IMG/VR virus record: IMGVR_UViG_3300028840_003497
Span: 1 to 64,000 of that record
Direction: 5' to 3' (one strand)
Length of the DNA: 64,000 nucleotides
Source: a virus
Within the stretch, counting starts at the first letter, position 1; every line of letters starts with the position of its first letter. Under the pieces are notes generated by a model that ran no database searches, had not been told where the DNA came from, and was given only the letters and a program-made list of their open reading frames with translations. Positions 46,801 through 55,334 of the stretch are shown one piece after another. The translations under genes were made by a program, and so were the position numbers.

Positions 46801-47747
46801 TCCTTGGGTTTCCCTCTATTGGAATCTGATATCTTGCGACGAGCCTCATCGCTCATCACAGATCCTCTCCGATATGTGTTTCCACGCATTCGGAGGGCCA
46901 TAGCTGCCCGACGTCCCTCGGTCCACTCTGGGAAATATTCACTATTATCCAGGTCTGCGATATGACGATGAGCGTGTTCCGACAAACTCACACCCTCCAG
47001 ATTCTCCGGAGCATTATTGAGTTGATTCCCGTCCTTGTGATGGACGTGAGGAGCACCAACATCCCCATTGATCAACTCCGCCACCAGACGATGAACCCAC
47101 GTCCACCTCTGCTGCCTATCCTTGCGACCACCCTCGATCTTGGAATCGGCATGAGGCTGATGCACCTGCCAGTACGGTTGACTCTCAGCCGAGTTCAAAC
47201 TCCGCATCCTGACAGCCCCTGGCATCAACCGATCCCCACGCGACAGATTCCCAGCCTCAACCCAGAATCCATCTTTCCCCATGAAAAGATGATCGGCTGT
47301 GCAACGAATCGCCCTCCCATCATCAAGAATCACACGAACCATTGGCTTGTTGTGCCCAGGCTTCCCCGTCATCCTCGCGTCGCACGCCTTTGCAGGAACC
47401 AGAGACTTCAGATCCTGATCATAGGCCAAGACATGGAAGTTTTCCTGCGTCTCAACCAATTCATGAATCTGCACCCACCCTCGTTCGACAGTAAAAATGA
47501 GCGAATCCCCAGCGAGACATGTCTCCACATAGTCATCCATGTTCTCGTAGTCGGCGTAGCGCCGCATAAGGTCAGAGTCAACAGCGAGTTCTTGATGGAG
47601 CGCGGTGTATCCCTCATTGCCCGACACACCCCACGAGGATCCTGCTTCCGAAGGTGCCGCCCCTATCGACACACCACGCGCCTCATCAGCAATCTGCTGA
47701 TCCTTGTCGCGTTTAGCGAATATGCTTATCCAGTCACGCCATCCCAT
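43878..47747 (-). CDS. Portal protein (gp20-like) precursor with two inteins
   Basis: 1289 residues; 563 after removal of inteins 77-412 and 648-1037 (T4 gp20: 524). Portal features: DYYSDDSTIPDSVHGKTIW, RTLSKYGNCFAEILVNEKG, ARWIWKRLMLMEDTALVQKL, then VPRGYLGIGDDRGETDKTLS and ADVRFARACMRVQREFI. The joined sequence reads DDYVET-SAALDYY and FRYNPL-SPHEDFW, which restores the usual portal context. The portal is the DNA channel at the head vertex and docks the terminase. It starts 3 bases after the terminase gene. Splicing must work for heads to form. Confidence 0.93.
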   Translation of the reverse strand: MGWRDWISIFAKRDKDQQIADEARGVSIGAAPSEAGSSWGVSGNEGYTALHQELAVDSDLMRRYADYENMDDYVETCLAGDSLIFTVERGWVQIHELVETQENFHVLAYDQDLKSLVPAKACDARMTGKPGHNKPMVRVILDDGRAIRCTADHLFMGKDGFWVEAGNLSRGDRLMPGAVRMRSLNSAESQPYWQVHQPHADSKIEGGRKDRQQRWTWVHRLVAELINGDVGAPHVHHKDGNQLNNAPENLEGVSLSEHAHRHIADLDNSEYFPEWTEGRRAAMALRMRGNTYRRGSVMSDEARRKISDSNRGKPKDEEWRKKIGLAQPNRIDLGREDVEAALESGGNIAGAARILGVSWSKAKRAAVEHDLLSASANHRVMSVEPIEGGEPVYDLTVPGYANFVCNGVVVHNSAALDYYSDDSTIPDSVHGKTIWGISRDRVIRDIVDDCMHRRCRIEEDIWVAVRTLSKYGNCFAEILVNEKGVVGLNWLPVPTMRRIVDEKGSLVGFVQDASGAFNFEYGVVVEHMKKGQLPTEKEDEPGKAKVTFFHPWQVVHWRLRSKMMRAQYGYSVLDSARWIWKRLMLMEDTALVQKLTRAPGRFAFYVDTGDLPPKEAMALVKKVKRGYKKVKLVDPSTGKLDFRYNPLCVAADTEIPMLDGTQKTVVEMAEAFKSGDDQWVYGVDRKNGNKIVPGKVVWAGKTRKNAELVRVTLDNGESFRVTPDHKCVLRSGEVRDAEDLACGDSLMPLRRTASSFDKGDSLDGYEKVYDPATKKYVYTHRMVARACGIYEKGKLIHHDQGKLNNDPRFLKSMTRKEHSEHHCRLGQMGGAALAEARKHDPALDQRLKDAASRTLKKLHEDPGYRDRKSAMISETNRRRDSARHIREYNRSPKHAQDNAIRSDAMKAYWTDDAREAYSEFRTISYSREFIDVIERFVRQNPGSSADAVAGFVSSDKEALRLLNDGSPRKIEKAHRHLLLKAYRSHGYKDFSEFKESVCSFNHKVVSVERLKEREDTYTLTVDGCHNFGVAAGVVVCNSPHEDFWIPTRGGKESTRIETIAGPDVQMMDDVEYFQGKLVTAVKVPRGYLGIGDDRGETDKTLSAADVRFARACMRVQREFIMGMRKVLRIHMAALNIDPDSIEWKLKMTVPSAIFEMQQIEVMNAQAALASSMAEWASKPWILQHVFHFTDDDASLISKDKEDEVDGEMKKEASTQADIMRMYPQLQDMPEGKGAAGLSQESKMGSELIGLKKVLQEAGQTFPEVLKRFEKLDRRMVEIEKTIRKRAISG
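44637..45806 (-). mobile_element. Portal intein 2 (HNH type), 390 residues
   Basis: Starts with Cys648 (CVAADTEIPMLDG), block B at SFRVTPDHKCVL, and ends VVVCN (Asn1037) before Ser1038. The inner part carries KLIHHDQGKLNNDP and RKEHSEHH, an HNH-type endonuclease signature, and a NUMOD-like helical tail (AYRSHGYKDFSEFK). The penultimate Cys (C-N) instead of His is unusual but known. Confidence 0.88.
46512..47519 (-). mobile_element. Portal intein 1 (HNH type), 336 residues
   Basis: Starts with Cys77 (CLAGDSLIFTVERG), block B at AIRCTADHLFMG, and ends GVVVHN (Asn412) before Ser413. The endonuclease part has HVHHKDGNQLNNAPENLE and SEHAHRH, an HNH site. A helix-turn-helix-like region (GNIAGAARILGVSWSKAKR) precedes the C-terminal splicing block. 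Confidence 0.92.
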
Positions 47748-47750
47748 GCA

Positions 47751-50700
47751 TTAATCTCCAAACAGGATAGGCAAAAAATCCGAATCATCCACCGCTTCTT
47801 CTGCCATTGCTTTCGCATCTTCAAGGCCAACTTGAGAAACTGGAATCATTGGACTCACCCATGCATGCTCATGCCTACCCTTCTTATGACTATCAGTTCC
47901 GAGACCGATTGGCAAGCGCGCTGTTCCCTGAGACAAACCGTAAACAACTCCAGCCACAGCATCACTAACATCTTTGGATCCAGCCTGCGGGTGATCGATT
48001 TTCCCCCTCAACCTGTCATATTCTAGGGCCTTCATCTCATCAATAAATGGCTCATACCTGTGATATCGAATGCGATCCTCGTAAATAGCGCTCTTCAGTT
48101 CATCGTAGGGATCTGTCTTCTCATCCATGGAAATAAGCTCGCAATGAATCCCTCGCCGCTTAACTTGTTGGTGCATCTCCACATACTGATATTTATCTGT
48201 GCTGAACCCCATAAAAGAATACCCATGGGCCTGCAATTCATATACGAGCCTTCGCAAATCTGGCATATAGATCTGTTCGCCAGGTGGAGGGTTAATTCTC
48301 AAGAGCACATCAATGTGATAAAACGGTTCGTAATCGGTGAAACGAACCCCATCACCATCCCGACGAACAACCTCCACCCACCGATCAATATGCCCCACCG
48401 AGAAACCGGTACAGTCTCCGGAGAGAGATGTATCAATATGACACCATCTAAGCTTGTTTGGATTAATCCGTGGAATGTGCCCCGTCTCAATAAACCCCCC
48501 TGGAATACGCCGCTCGAACTCCTTGCACATCTCTCCCCATTTGAACTTGCCAGGGCCACCGGCTGTCCACTCACCCATTGAAAACGCATGTCTCACACGA
48601 TCATCAGCACAACTATCCACAGCTTCCACTCGCTGAATGTATGCCGAGATCGCCTGCGTCGAAATGCCACCAATATCACGAAGAGCGTTCTCGATGTCCG
48701 TCTCGAAGTCATTGAGATATTCAATCGGGATATCAATCAGCCACGCATCATTGTCCCTTAGATAGTCATCAGTAACATCATCATATTCGTCCTCCTCCAG
48801 TATCCGAGCCTTCATCGAGGACGAAGAACAGACGACCCAGAACTTCTCTCCGCAGAAATCCGTCTCAGGTTTGGCCGTCCATGGGGTGTGGTCGCGCACG
48901 AAAACATTCGGATCATTCACGCTCTCTTTTATCTTGCGCTCAGTAAAGCTCTCCAACGTGGCCGCAGACGAAGCGAGAATAACCATTCCAGGAAAGTCCC
49001 CACCGGCCTTCTGGAATCTGGATTTGATCCGGCGCAGAAGATTCCGGTAAACTTTTTCAACAGGATCGAAGTGGGCCGCCGTCTTGCGCTGACCAATCGT
49101 CGTGGTGATCTGCTGAGAACGACGTACAGGTGGAAAGTTGGTCTCGTCCAGCCCAACTGCGAACACGTTAGACCCGAGTATTCTTTCCGATCCGTATGAC
49201 CCAATGATCACCTTTATATTATTGGGGAAAACAGTGCTCTCTTTGGATATCTTAGGAGCGAACTTCTCCATAAAATAGATCGACTCGCGGACCTTGTCAT
49301 CTACGGCAGTCTTCATCACCTCCCGGGCCAGAATCAAGTTCTTGGAGATAAGAGGAATCACCATATCGGTACCGGACGACAGACCGAATGTCTTCTGTGG
49401 ATTCACGAGGCACGATAACTCGTACAGCACCCTACACAGAGCAATAGACAGCACGAAGGTGTTGTGAACAATGATTCCGTGAGCTGCAAAGTTTTGTGTC
49501 CCTGGCACCTCGATATCGTACACCGGCTCTAGAACTTCACTTTGGTCATAGCGCTCAACGCGATCCCAGAACACATTTCCCCACCACGAACACCAATCAG
49601 GGAGATCATATTTCTCGGCAAACCGCACAAAAACACCGTGCCCCATCTGCGATTTCATGGCAGGACGTGGCCACCATGCTGCACGGGGGAACGGCCCTAT
49701 TTCATTCCTTAGTCGCTTCATCACTGTTCTGTTCATCGGTGTGATGTCCACATTGGAATTCGGCTTCACGAACTCAAGTTCACGAACGGCATCCCTGCAC
49801 GCATCCTCCTTCCCTAATACCTCTCCGATCGATTCCACGAACCTCAGCACGTTATCACTTCCCAGGATCGACAAAGACCATGCCTCTGATGTCCGACTCT
49901 CACCGTCGTGCGAGTACGTCATCATCCGAGGCCGCACCCTTGAATGAATACCAAATCGCAACATCAACTGCTGAATGTCGAAGATGAATTTTTCGCTGGC
50001 AAGGGCAATCCCCACCTCCCAGTCACCGCCCTCCCTGCGACAAACCCAGCCATCACACGCCCATACCCTATTAAAAAACAACGCAAGTTGCCGATCATCA
50101 AGTCCATAAAATCCAGCAGGCACCCTCTTTTCAGTCGCCTTCTTGTGCAAACCATACTTCTCACGCATCCAAAGCGTAGAGAGCGGTCTAACCGTCCACG
50201 CACTTCCGGCGTTCTCAACGAAAGAACACCCTCTCCGCCCAGATCCACCGAACGCCAACCTCGCCGTCACGCTTTCAAACTCACAATGAATTTCAAAATT
50301 CTCGTTAGTGAAAGCCATACTATTTGTCGTGGTTCCTCCATCGGTCAGCATGTACGCAACCCACATCACCTCATCGTCTGACACGACAGGAGGCGATGAT
50401 GGTGCTGGCATCTCACGCGCAGTGGCAACCAGATCGCCGGGACGCAGATCGCCAACAGCGACGTACCCATCCGGCGTCAACACAGGATGATCAGGAGAGA
50501 GGCCCAGCCTCTTTCCGCTCGCCAATGTCAGATCACCACACTTCTTTAATCCGCTCTGCACCACGACACATCCGCGCTCACCCGTTACTCGACCATCAAA
50601 TGAAGCACAAGCGGACCCTCCAGTGGCCAGTGTCGCATCTTTTACATTGACCCTACTGCCTCTCACGGGATCGTAGATCTCCGTATCCCCACGGAGACAC

Positions 50701-51041
50701 TTACCAACTCCGATCCCGCCTGTCAGCACCACCTCTCGGTACGGGAAGTCAAAAAGATCGATCAAATCCTTCCTCAACTCCGGATACAGCGTCGAGCACG
50801 ACTCGCCCAGATAATAAGGATCTTCCAGGAACTGTTCCATGGATACCGGTCGCGTATGGTACCGGTGTTCGATCATTGTCTCGGTGACCAATATCTGCTC
50901 TTCTGGGTCGTCGTCGAGCATCCCAAACAGCAAGTCTTGTTCTTGATGAGTCAATGTAGAGATGATATCACCAGCCCGATTTTCGATTTCATCTGGGGTA
51001 AGCACAGACTTCTTGCGCCCGTGTTTGTTGGTGATAATCAC
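47751..51041 (-). CDS. Large terminase (gp17-like) precursor with an intein in the P-loop
   Basis: 1096 residues, 683 after removal of 115-527. The intein divides the ATPase Walker A motif: TGGIGVGK at 107-114, then TFVLSIALC from 528. Walker B is in FAVGLDETNFPP. The nuclease domain shows HIDTSLSGDCTGF, GFSTDKYQYVEMH and SKDVSDAVAGVVYG with three acidic residues. It is the packaging motor and cuts concatemeric DNA into headfuls. Activity requires splicing, since the unspliced P-loop is broken. It follows the probable small terminase by one base. Confidence 0.95.
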   Translation of the reverse strand: MIITNKHGRKKSVLTPDEIENRAGDIISTLTHQEQDLLFGMLDDDPEEQILVTETMIEHRYHTRPVSMEQFLEDPYYLGESCSTLYPELRKDLIDLFDFPYREVVLTGGIGVGKCLRGDTEIYDPVRGSRVNVKDATLATGGSACASFDGRVTGERGCVVVQSGLKKCGDLTLASGKRLGLSPDHPVLTPDGYVAVGDLRPGDLVATAREMPAPSSPPVVSDDEVMWVAYMLTDGGTTTNSMAFTNENFEIHCEFESVTARLAFGGSGRRGCSFVENAGSAWTVRPLSTLWMREKYGLHKKATEKRVPAGFYGLDDRQLALFFNRVWACDGWVCRREGGDWEVGIALASEKFIFDIQQLMLRFGIHSRVRPRMMTYSHDGESRTSEAWSLSILGSDNVLRFVESIGEVLGKEDACRDAVRELEFVKPNSNVDITPMNRTVMKRLRNEIGPFPRAAWWPRPAMKSQMGHGVFVRFAEKYDLPDWCSWWGNVFWDRVERYDQSEVLEPVYDIEVPGTQNFAAHGIIVHNTFVLSIALCRVLYELSCLVNPQKTFGLSSGTDMVIPLISKNLILAREVMKTAVDDKVRESIYFMEKFAPKISKESTVFPNNIKVIIGSYGSERILGSNVFAVGLDETNFPPVRRSQQITTTIGQRKTAAHFDPVEKVYRNLLRRIKSRFQKAGGDFPGMVILASSAATLESFTERKIKESVNDPNVFVRDHTPWTAKPETDFCGEKFWVVCSSSSMKARILEEDEYDDVTDDYLRDNDAWLIDIPIEYLNDFETDIENALRDIGGISTQAISAYIQRVEAVDSCADDRVRHAFSMGEWTAGGPGKFKWGEMCKEFERRIPGGFIETGHIPRINPNKLRWCHIDTSLSGDCTGFSVGHIDRWVEVVRRDGDGVRFTDYEPFYHIDVLLRINPPPGEQIYMPDLRRLVYELQAHGYSFMGFSTDKYQYVEMHQQVKRRGIHCELISMDEKTDPYDELKSAIYEDRIRYHRYEPFIDEMKALEYDRLRGKIDHPQAGSKDVSDAVAGVVYGLSQGTARLPIGLGTDSHKKGRHEHAWVSPMIPVSQVGLEDAKAMAEEAVDDSDFLPILFGD
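49461..50699 (-). mobile_element. Terminase intein with LAGLIDADG endonuclease, 413 residues
   Basis: Cys115 (CLRGDTEIYDPVRG) to Asn527 (GIIVHN), followed by Thr528. Block B: GLSPDHPVLTPDG. LAGLIDADG motifs: VMWVAYMLTDGG (225-236) and ALFFNRVWACDG (320-331). The insertion point between Lys and Thr of the P-loop is a common intein site in ATPases. Confidence 0.93.
49769..49781. repeat. Dispersed palindrome, copy 9 (one arm imperfect)
   Basis: CGAACTCAAGTTC, lacking the last G, inside the terminase intein, read as R-E-L-E-F-V. Confidence 0.55.
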
Positions 51042-51042
51042 C

Positions 51043-52122
51043 CTATTTCTTCTTTCTGGTGTTGTTGCTCGTTAGGCGACTCTTCACATTTCCTCGAACA
51101 CTCGGCTTCCTTGGTCCAGGTGGAAGATTTGGCTTCGGAGCCCTGCGAATCGGCTCCATCTCCACCTCTTTCTCCTTTGGTGGAGGTGCTGGAGCTTCAG
51201 CCTCTTCCAGATCGTCATCTTCTTCTTTTCCGTCATCGTCATCGTCGTCCGTATCCAAAGCCTCCACGCGCTCGTCCATCCCCTCATCAGGCTTGCTAAA
51301 GTCCTCGCGTACATCACTCCAGTCCGGATCCTGTGGGGCTTCCTCCTCATGGTCTGCCCCGTTGTCACCGTCAAACTCGTCGGGCACGTCGTCGGCGTCT
51401 GTGGCCTCGTACTCAACGTCCACGATTTGTGACTCATCATCTTCAAGATTCATGTGATCCCCTAACTGCATTGGAGTTCCGTCTTGATTGCGAAGATTCC
51501 CGGCCCGTTTGATAGCCCCAAGAGCAGCCAGTACGCGCCCGCGAGACACGGGATCCTTGAACGCATCCGACGCCCCAGCCCCGTATTTGTTTTTGATGTA
51601 TTCGACACGCTCCGCCGAAACCGTGATCGTGCCCAAGTCCCGCGATCCCACCAATCCCAGGTCCATCTTGATGCTGTGGATCCTGGTAATGATCGACTCC
51701 ATCCGTTTGTCAATTTTGTCGACCTGCGGGTTGATATTTCCGGTCATCCGCTCCTCGGCATGGAGCACGTCGAATCGATACTGCTGGGCGTTATACTGAT
51801 CCTCCAGCCGCTCCAACTCCTTCATCTTATTGGCGAACTTCTTCTCTGCGGTGGCGAACACACGAGGGAGCGTGGAATGGATCATTCCACCCTCTCGCAT
51901 AGACTGCCTGAATCTCTTTAACATTTCGATCAGAGATGAACGTTTGACGTCGCGGTACTCGTTCATCCTGCTCTGGATAAAATTCGCTACCGCAGATGGA
52001 GGATACCCTGCATACAGCATCTCTTCGACCTGAACATAGCATTTTAGACTACGTATTCTCTTGAATTTGTCGATCGATCTGCTCGCTGTCTCAGCCTTTA
52101 CGCAGCTTCCCATCAAACACAC
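51043..52122 (-). CDS. Small terminase candidate
   Basis: 359 residues from a GTG at 52122 (AGGAAG upstream); an ATG at 52113 is also possible. N-terminal helix-turn-helix-like region (EEMLYAGYPPSAVANFIQSR) then coiled coil (FANKMKELERLEDQYNAQQY). The last 150 residues are acidic and disordered and end basic (RLTSNNTRKKK). It ends one base before the large terminase gene. Helix-turn-helix plus coiled coil just upstream of the large subunit is the usual pattern for the DNA-recognition subunit. Longer than most. Confidence 0.65.
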   Translation of the reverse strand: MCLMGSCVKAETASRSIDKFKRIRSLKCYVQVEEMLYAGYPPSAVANFIQSRMNEYRDVKRSSLIEMLKRFRQSMREGGMIHSTLPRVFATAEKKFANKMKELERLEDQYNAQQYRFDVLHAEERMTGNINPQVDKIDKRMESIITRIHSIKMDLGLVGSRDLGTITVSAERVEYIKNKYGAGASDAFKDPVSRGRVLAALGAIKRAGNLRNQDGTPMQLGDHMNLEDDESQIVDVEYEATDADDVPDEFDGDNGADHEEEAPQDPDWSDVREDFSKPDEGMDERVEALDTDDDDDDGKEEDDDLEEAEAPAPPPKEKEVEMEPIRRAPKPNLPPGPRKPSVRGNVKSRLTSNNTRKKK

Positions 52123-55006
52123 CTAGCAACTTCCTGCGATTGCCTTTCCCAGGCAACGCCTTCAACCGTGTACCGTTTATCCTATCCGCTTTCGGAGTTT
52201 TTTTCCACCTCCCATTTTTTTCCACCTTTAATTTGTCCACCAGGATGTTGATCCGGTTTGCAGCACGCTCCTCCGCTTCCTTCTGATCCTCTAGACTCTC
52301 AGGTTCATCACCCATAAGCCCAACGAACTGCCCTGTCTTTACCCCAAGCACATCCAACATCAACTCGTCGTACCCAACGCTGGCCACGCAGTAGTAGCTC
52401 GGAACATCCTGAAGAGCATCGTCCACTCCGATCCGAGAAATCCGTGTCTCACATTGAGAATTTCCAGTGACTGACACCTTGCCGTTCCTCCTCATCACCA
52501 GCGTTCCAAGTTCATTATTCAGACACCACACTCGCTTGCCGGGACTAACAGACTCATCCCGCCTAAATGAATTCTCCCGCATCGGACTGTCCTGAAGATA
52601 TGCATCCTGCCTATCGCTAATGTAAATATCATAGACAATATTGCCAGCAGACGTCCTATCCTTTCTTGTTGAAATGTTTGCACAAAAACCTCTCCGAACA
52701 CAAAGAGACTGCAGTCTCTCAAACATCACGATATTCGTGTTCGTTATTCTCCTGACAGACGAATCCCATTTCTTCTTTGCTCCGTCTCCAAGCCAAAGAC
52801 CATGAATAAAACACTCCAACTGTTCTCTGGTGCAACCTTCAAGAAGCGGACTCATATTCTTGTCGAGATAACGACGCAGGTCGCACCAACCCTTCAAAGG
52901 CTTATCGCGATCCAACCTGCTACGCCTCGACCCAGTCGGGATTCCATACCAAAGCATCCCTCGGATACGATTAACCCACCACTGAACCCCTGCCCCGTTG
53001 AGAATTTCAACGATATCCTTATTCCATGGTTGATGCTCAGCCTGGTAAATCGTGACCTGCCTACCGTTGAAGTTCCCATCGCTCACAAAAAGACCTATCA
53101 GTCTCAACTCATCATCTGACAGGTCAACACCAGGGGCATCCTGTATACCGCACACTGGAACATACCGCCTCTTCACACCTGATAATTTTTCAGCCGTCCC
53201 AACACCCCACTCAGATCTCACCGTTCCTTCCGTCGTCCTTCTGTTGCTTCTGTACACCATTCTGTGGTCACCAGTAACAAGCAGGTCGAGAGTTACAGAA
53301 TTTATCCGGTACATTTCCTCGTCGTCACCAAGTGAGCGATCCACCTTACCCAAAGCAGGAATCCATCTTATTCTCCCACTATCAACCTCAAACCCAGCCA
53401 CCAGATCACCAACGGCGACATCATCAACGCCTCTGAACCCGTCTTTTGTCAAAACCTCTGTTTTCTCATCAAAGCAATGAATAGCAGGTGACCAGTCCAG
53501 TTCCCCAAACACGCACATTGTTGCTCTATGCTGAAGGCCATCCAGCCCAGCCGCAGATCTCAAGCTCAGCAGCCCGAGGTCTGTTTTCCCATCCATGAAC
53601 CGACGTAGATTCACATCCTTCTGCGCCGTCGTCTGCCTGCCAGTAAAAATGGCAGGTTTGAATTCCTTCAGTCTCTCCTGAAAAATATCGTGAACATCAT
53701 GATGCCAAGCATACACCAAAGGACGCTCTCCACCCTCAATTAGGCTCGCCACAAACTCAGCAACGTACTTGGCCTTCGCCACACCAGTCGCCTTGCGAGA
53801 CTCGCGCTCAATCATACGAGCCATCTGCCCTTTCACATGAAACCGCGCTGTGTCGTATCCTTTTGCCTGCTGCTTAGCCGCACCAATCAGCTTGTCATAC
53901 ATGGCCTCGTCATGATGCAAATCCTCGATCTTCCTCGCTATCTTGGGCAGATCAATCGCCACCTCATCATCAGAAGCTCGGCGACGCAAAAGTAGTCCCT
54001 CGCGAGACAAGTGACCGTTCAATGCCTTCGGGTCAGATACTATCTTCTCGCCGTACCCCGTACACCACTCTCTCGTGAATGCCTCGTGGGATCCCAGAGA
54101 GTGAAAATCGATCGCGTTCATGACAGACCATATCTCTTGCCCATACCCGTACACAGGTGTACCAGATAGCCCCCACACATTCTCTGCTGCCTGGGATGCA
54201 AGCGATGCAGCCGAATACTTCGCTGTCCCAGTGTGCCTTAATTCCTGGACCTCATCAAAGATCACCGTTTTAAACCCACGCGCCAGGATTGTCTTTCTCC
54301 ACCAAGAGATTAACCCGTAATGAATGATCGCAAACGGGGCGTCCGGGATCTTGTACGGCGTCTGCGTCTTGAGGATCGGGGCCAGCTTCTCGCCGCGCTT
54401 CGTCGCCAACTCAAACGGACCCATGTCGCGCTGCCCCTTCAGCCCAGGGAGATCGAACAGCGTGCCCACCATCCGCTGCCACTGCTTCTGGACGTGGGTT
54501 TGGCAGACGATCAGGACAGGATACTTGTTTGCCGTCGCTGCCGAGGCCAACCCGCTCCACGTCTTACCAAGCCCCATCCCATCCCCGAGAACACAGCGAC
54601 GATTGGACGTCAAAAAAGTAACAGCCGACTCCTGAAATGGATACAAATCTCCAAGAAAGTCCGCTGGAGGAGTTGTTCGACGACGATCCGCCCCTGACAC
54701 CCTTTTGTTAATCTGGTCTATCGCGCTCTGCCGAGCATCGTCCAGAACGGATCGACACTGGTCAATATTCACAGGGAAACGCATCAGGAGCCAGTTAAGA
54801 TCGGCAATCTCCCGGCGCGTAGAATGAAATTCCAAATACCCGCCGCCGCCCCTCGTTACCCGCGCGCCTGGGAATATCCTCTTCGCATACTCCAGCAGAA
54901 GAGCCTCTCCGCTCAGCCGGAACATGTTCAGTTTATCAATAAACACCAGCTTGCCGTAGATGTGCCCATCCATGCTCGGCTCTTTGAGGTAATCAGGGAC
55001 CATCAT
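52091..55006 (-). CDS. SNF2-type helicase precursor with intein
   Basis: 971 residues, 632 after removal of 511-849. Walker A GDGMGLGKTW (141-150), the DEAH-box equivalent FDEVQEL (250-256), GLSGTPVYG (279-287), GRPL-type start of helicase lobe 2 at 427-440 and motif VI split by the intein: LDWSPAIH, then SQCETRISRIG (850-860). This is the D-W-x-P ... Q-x-x-x-R-x-x-R-I-G block of SNF2 enzymes. Similar phage proteins (T4 UvsW-like or recombination/remodelling helicases) act in replication and repair. It starts at the first of two ATG codons behind GGAGG. Confidence 0.93.
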   Translation of the reverse strand: MMVPDYLKEPSMDGHIYGKLVFIDKLNMFRLSGEALLLEYAKRIFPGARVTRGGGGYLEFHSTRREIADLNWLLMRFPVNIDQCRSVLDDARQSAIDQINKRVSGADRRRTTPPADFLGDLYPFQESAVTFLTSNRRCVLGDGMGLGKTWSGLASAATANKYPVLIVCQTHVQKQWQRMVGTLFDLPGLKGQRDMGPFELATKRGEKLAPILKTQTPYKIPDAPFAIIHYGLISWWRKTILARGFKTVIFDEVQELRHTGTAKYSAASLASQAAENVWGLSGTPVYGYGQEIWSVMNAIDFHSLGSHEAFTREWCTGYGEKIVSDPKALNGHLSREGLLLRRRASDDEVAIDLPKIARKIEDLHHDEAMYDKLIGAAKQQAKGYDTARFHVKGQMARMIERESRKATGVAKAKYVAEFVASLIEGGERPLVYAWHHDVHDIFQERLKEFKPAIFTGRQTTAQKDVNLRRFMDGKTDLGLLSLRSAAGLDGLQHRATMCVFGELDWSPAIHCFDEKTEVLTKDGFRGVDDVAVGDLVAGFEVDSGRIRWIPALGKVDRSLGDDEEMYRINSVTLDLLVTGDHRMVYRSNRRTTEGTVRSEWGVGTAEKLSGVKRRYVPVCGIQDAPGVDLSDDELRLIGLFVSDGNFNGRQVTIYQAEHQPWNKDIVEILNGAGVQWWVNRIRGMLWYGIPTGSRRSRLDRDKPLKGWCDLRRYLDKNMSPLLEGCTREQLECFIHGLWLGDGAKKKWDSSVRRITNTNIVMFERLQSLCVRRGFCANISTRKDRTSAGNIVYDIYISDRQDAYLQDSPMRENSFRRDESVSPGKRVWCLNNELGTLVMRRNGKVSVTGNSQCETRISRIGVDDALQDVPSYYCVASVGYDELMLDVLGVKTGQFVGLMGDEPESLEDQKEAEERAANRINILVDKLKVEKNGRWKKTPKADRINGTRLKALPGKGNRRKLLGVFDGKLRKG
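52460..53476 (-). mobile_element. Helicase intein with LAGLIDADG endonuclease, 339 residues
   Basis: Cys511 (CFDEKTEVLTKDGF) to Asn849 (VSVTGN), followed by Ser850. Block B: LLVTGDHRMVY. LAGLIDADG motifs: LIGLFVSDG (636-644) and FIHGLWLGDG (733-742). The penultimate residue is Gly rather than His. It interrupts helicase motif VI. Confidence 0.92.
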
Positions 55007-55334
55007 ATCCGGAACCTCCGATACAGATGACAGGATAATAACATGAATTAATCTCCGGCATTTTCGGCCTCTCGATTTTTAAATCAAGGGGTAGCAAAAA
55101 CGAAGTCCTGTCAAACGAATCCACCCCAAACACCTCGGCCATCCCACCGTACATCTTGATAATCAAGGGGCAAAGCCTGAGAGTATTCACGTACGCCCTC
55201 ACCTTCGAAACGTACTCGGCCCTGCTCTTTGCCGCTTTTTCTGCCATTTCCATCAGATCCTCAAGATTCAAAACACTCTCATCCCAGGATCGCACATCGG
55301 AATACGTATTCCTTTCACCCGTTTTGTTGTTCAT
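54993..55334 (-). CDS. Protein of unknown function
   Basis: 113 residues, ATG at 55334 behind GGGGACTGAC. Helical first half (NLEDLMEMAEKAAKSRAEYV) and a C-terminal part with Pro and aromatic residues (PEINSCYYPVICIGGSGYD). Overlaps the helicase start by 14 bases. No recognised family. Confidence 0.6.
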   Translation of the reverse strand: MNNKTGERNTYSDVRSWDESVLNLEDLMEMAEKAAKSRAEYVSKVRAYVNTLRLCPLIIKMYGGMAEVFGVDSFDRTSFLLPLDLKIERPKMPEINSCYYPVICIGGSGYDGP

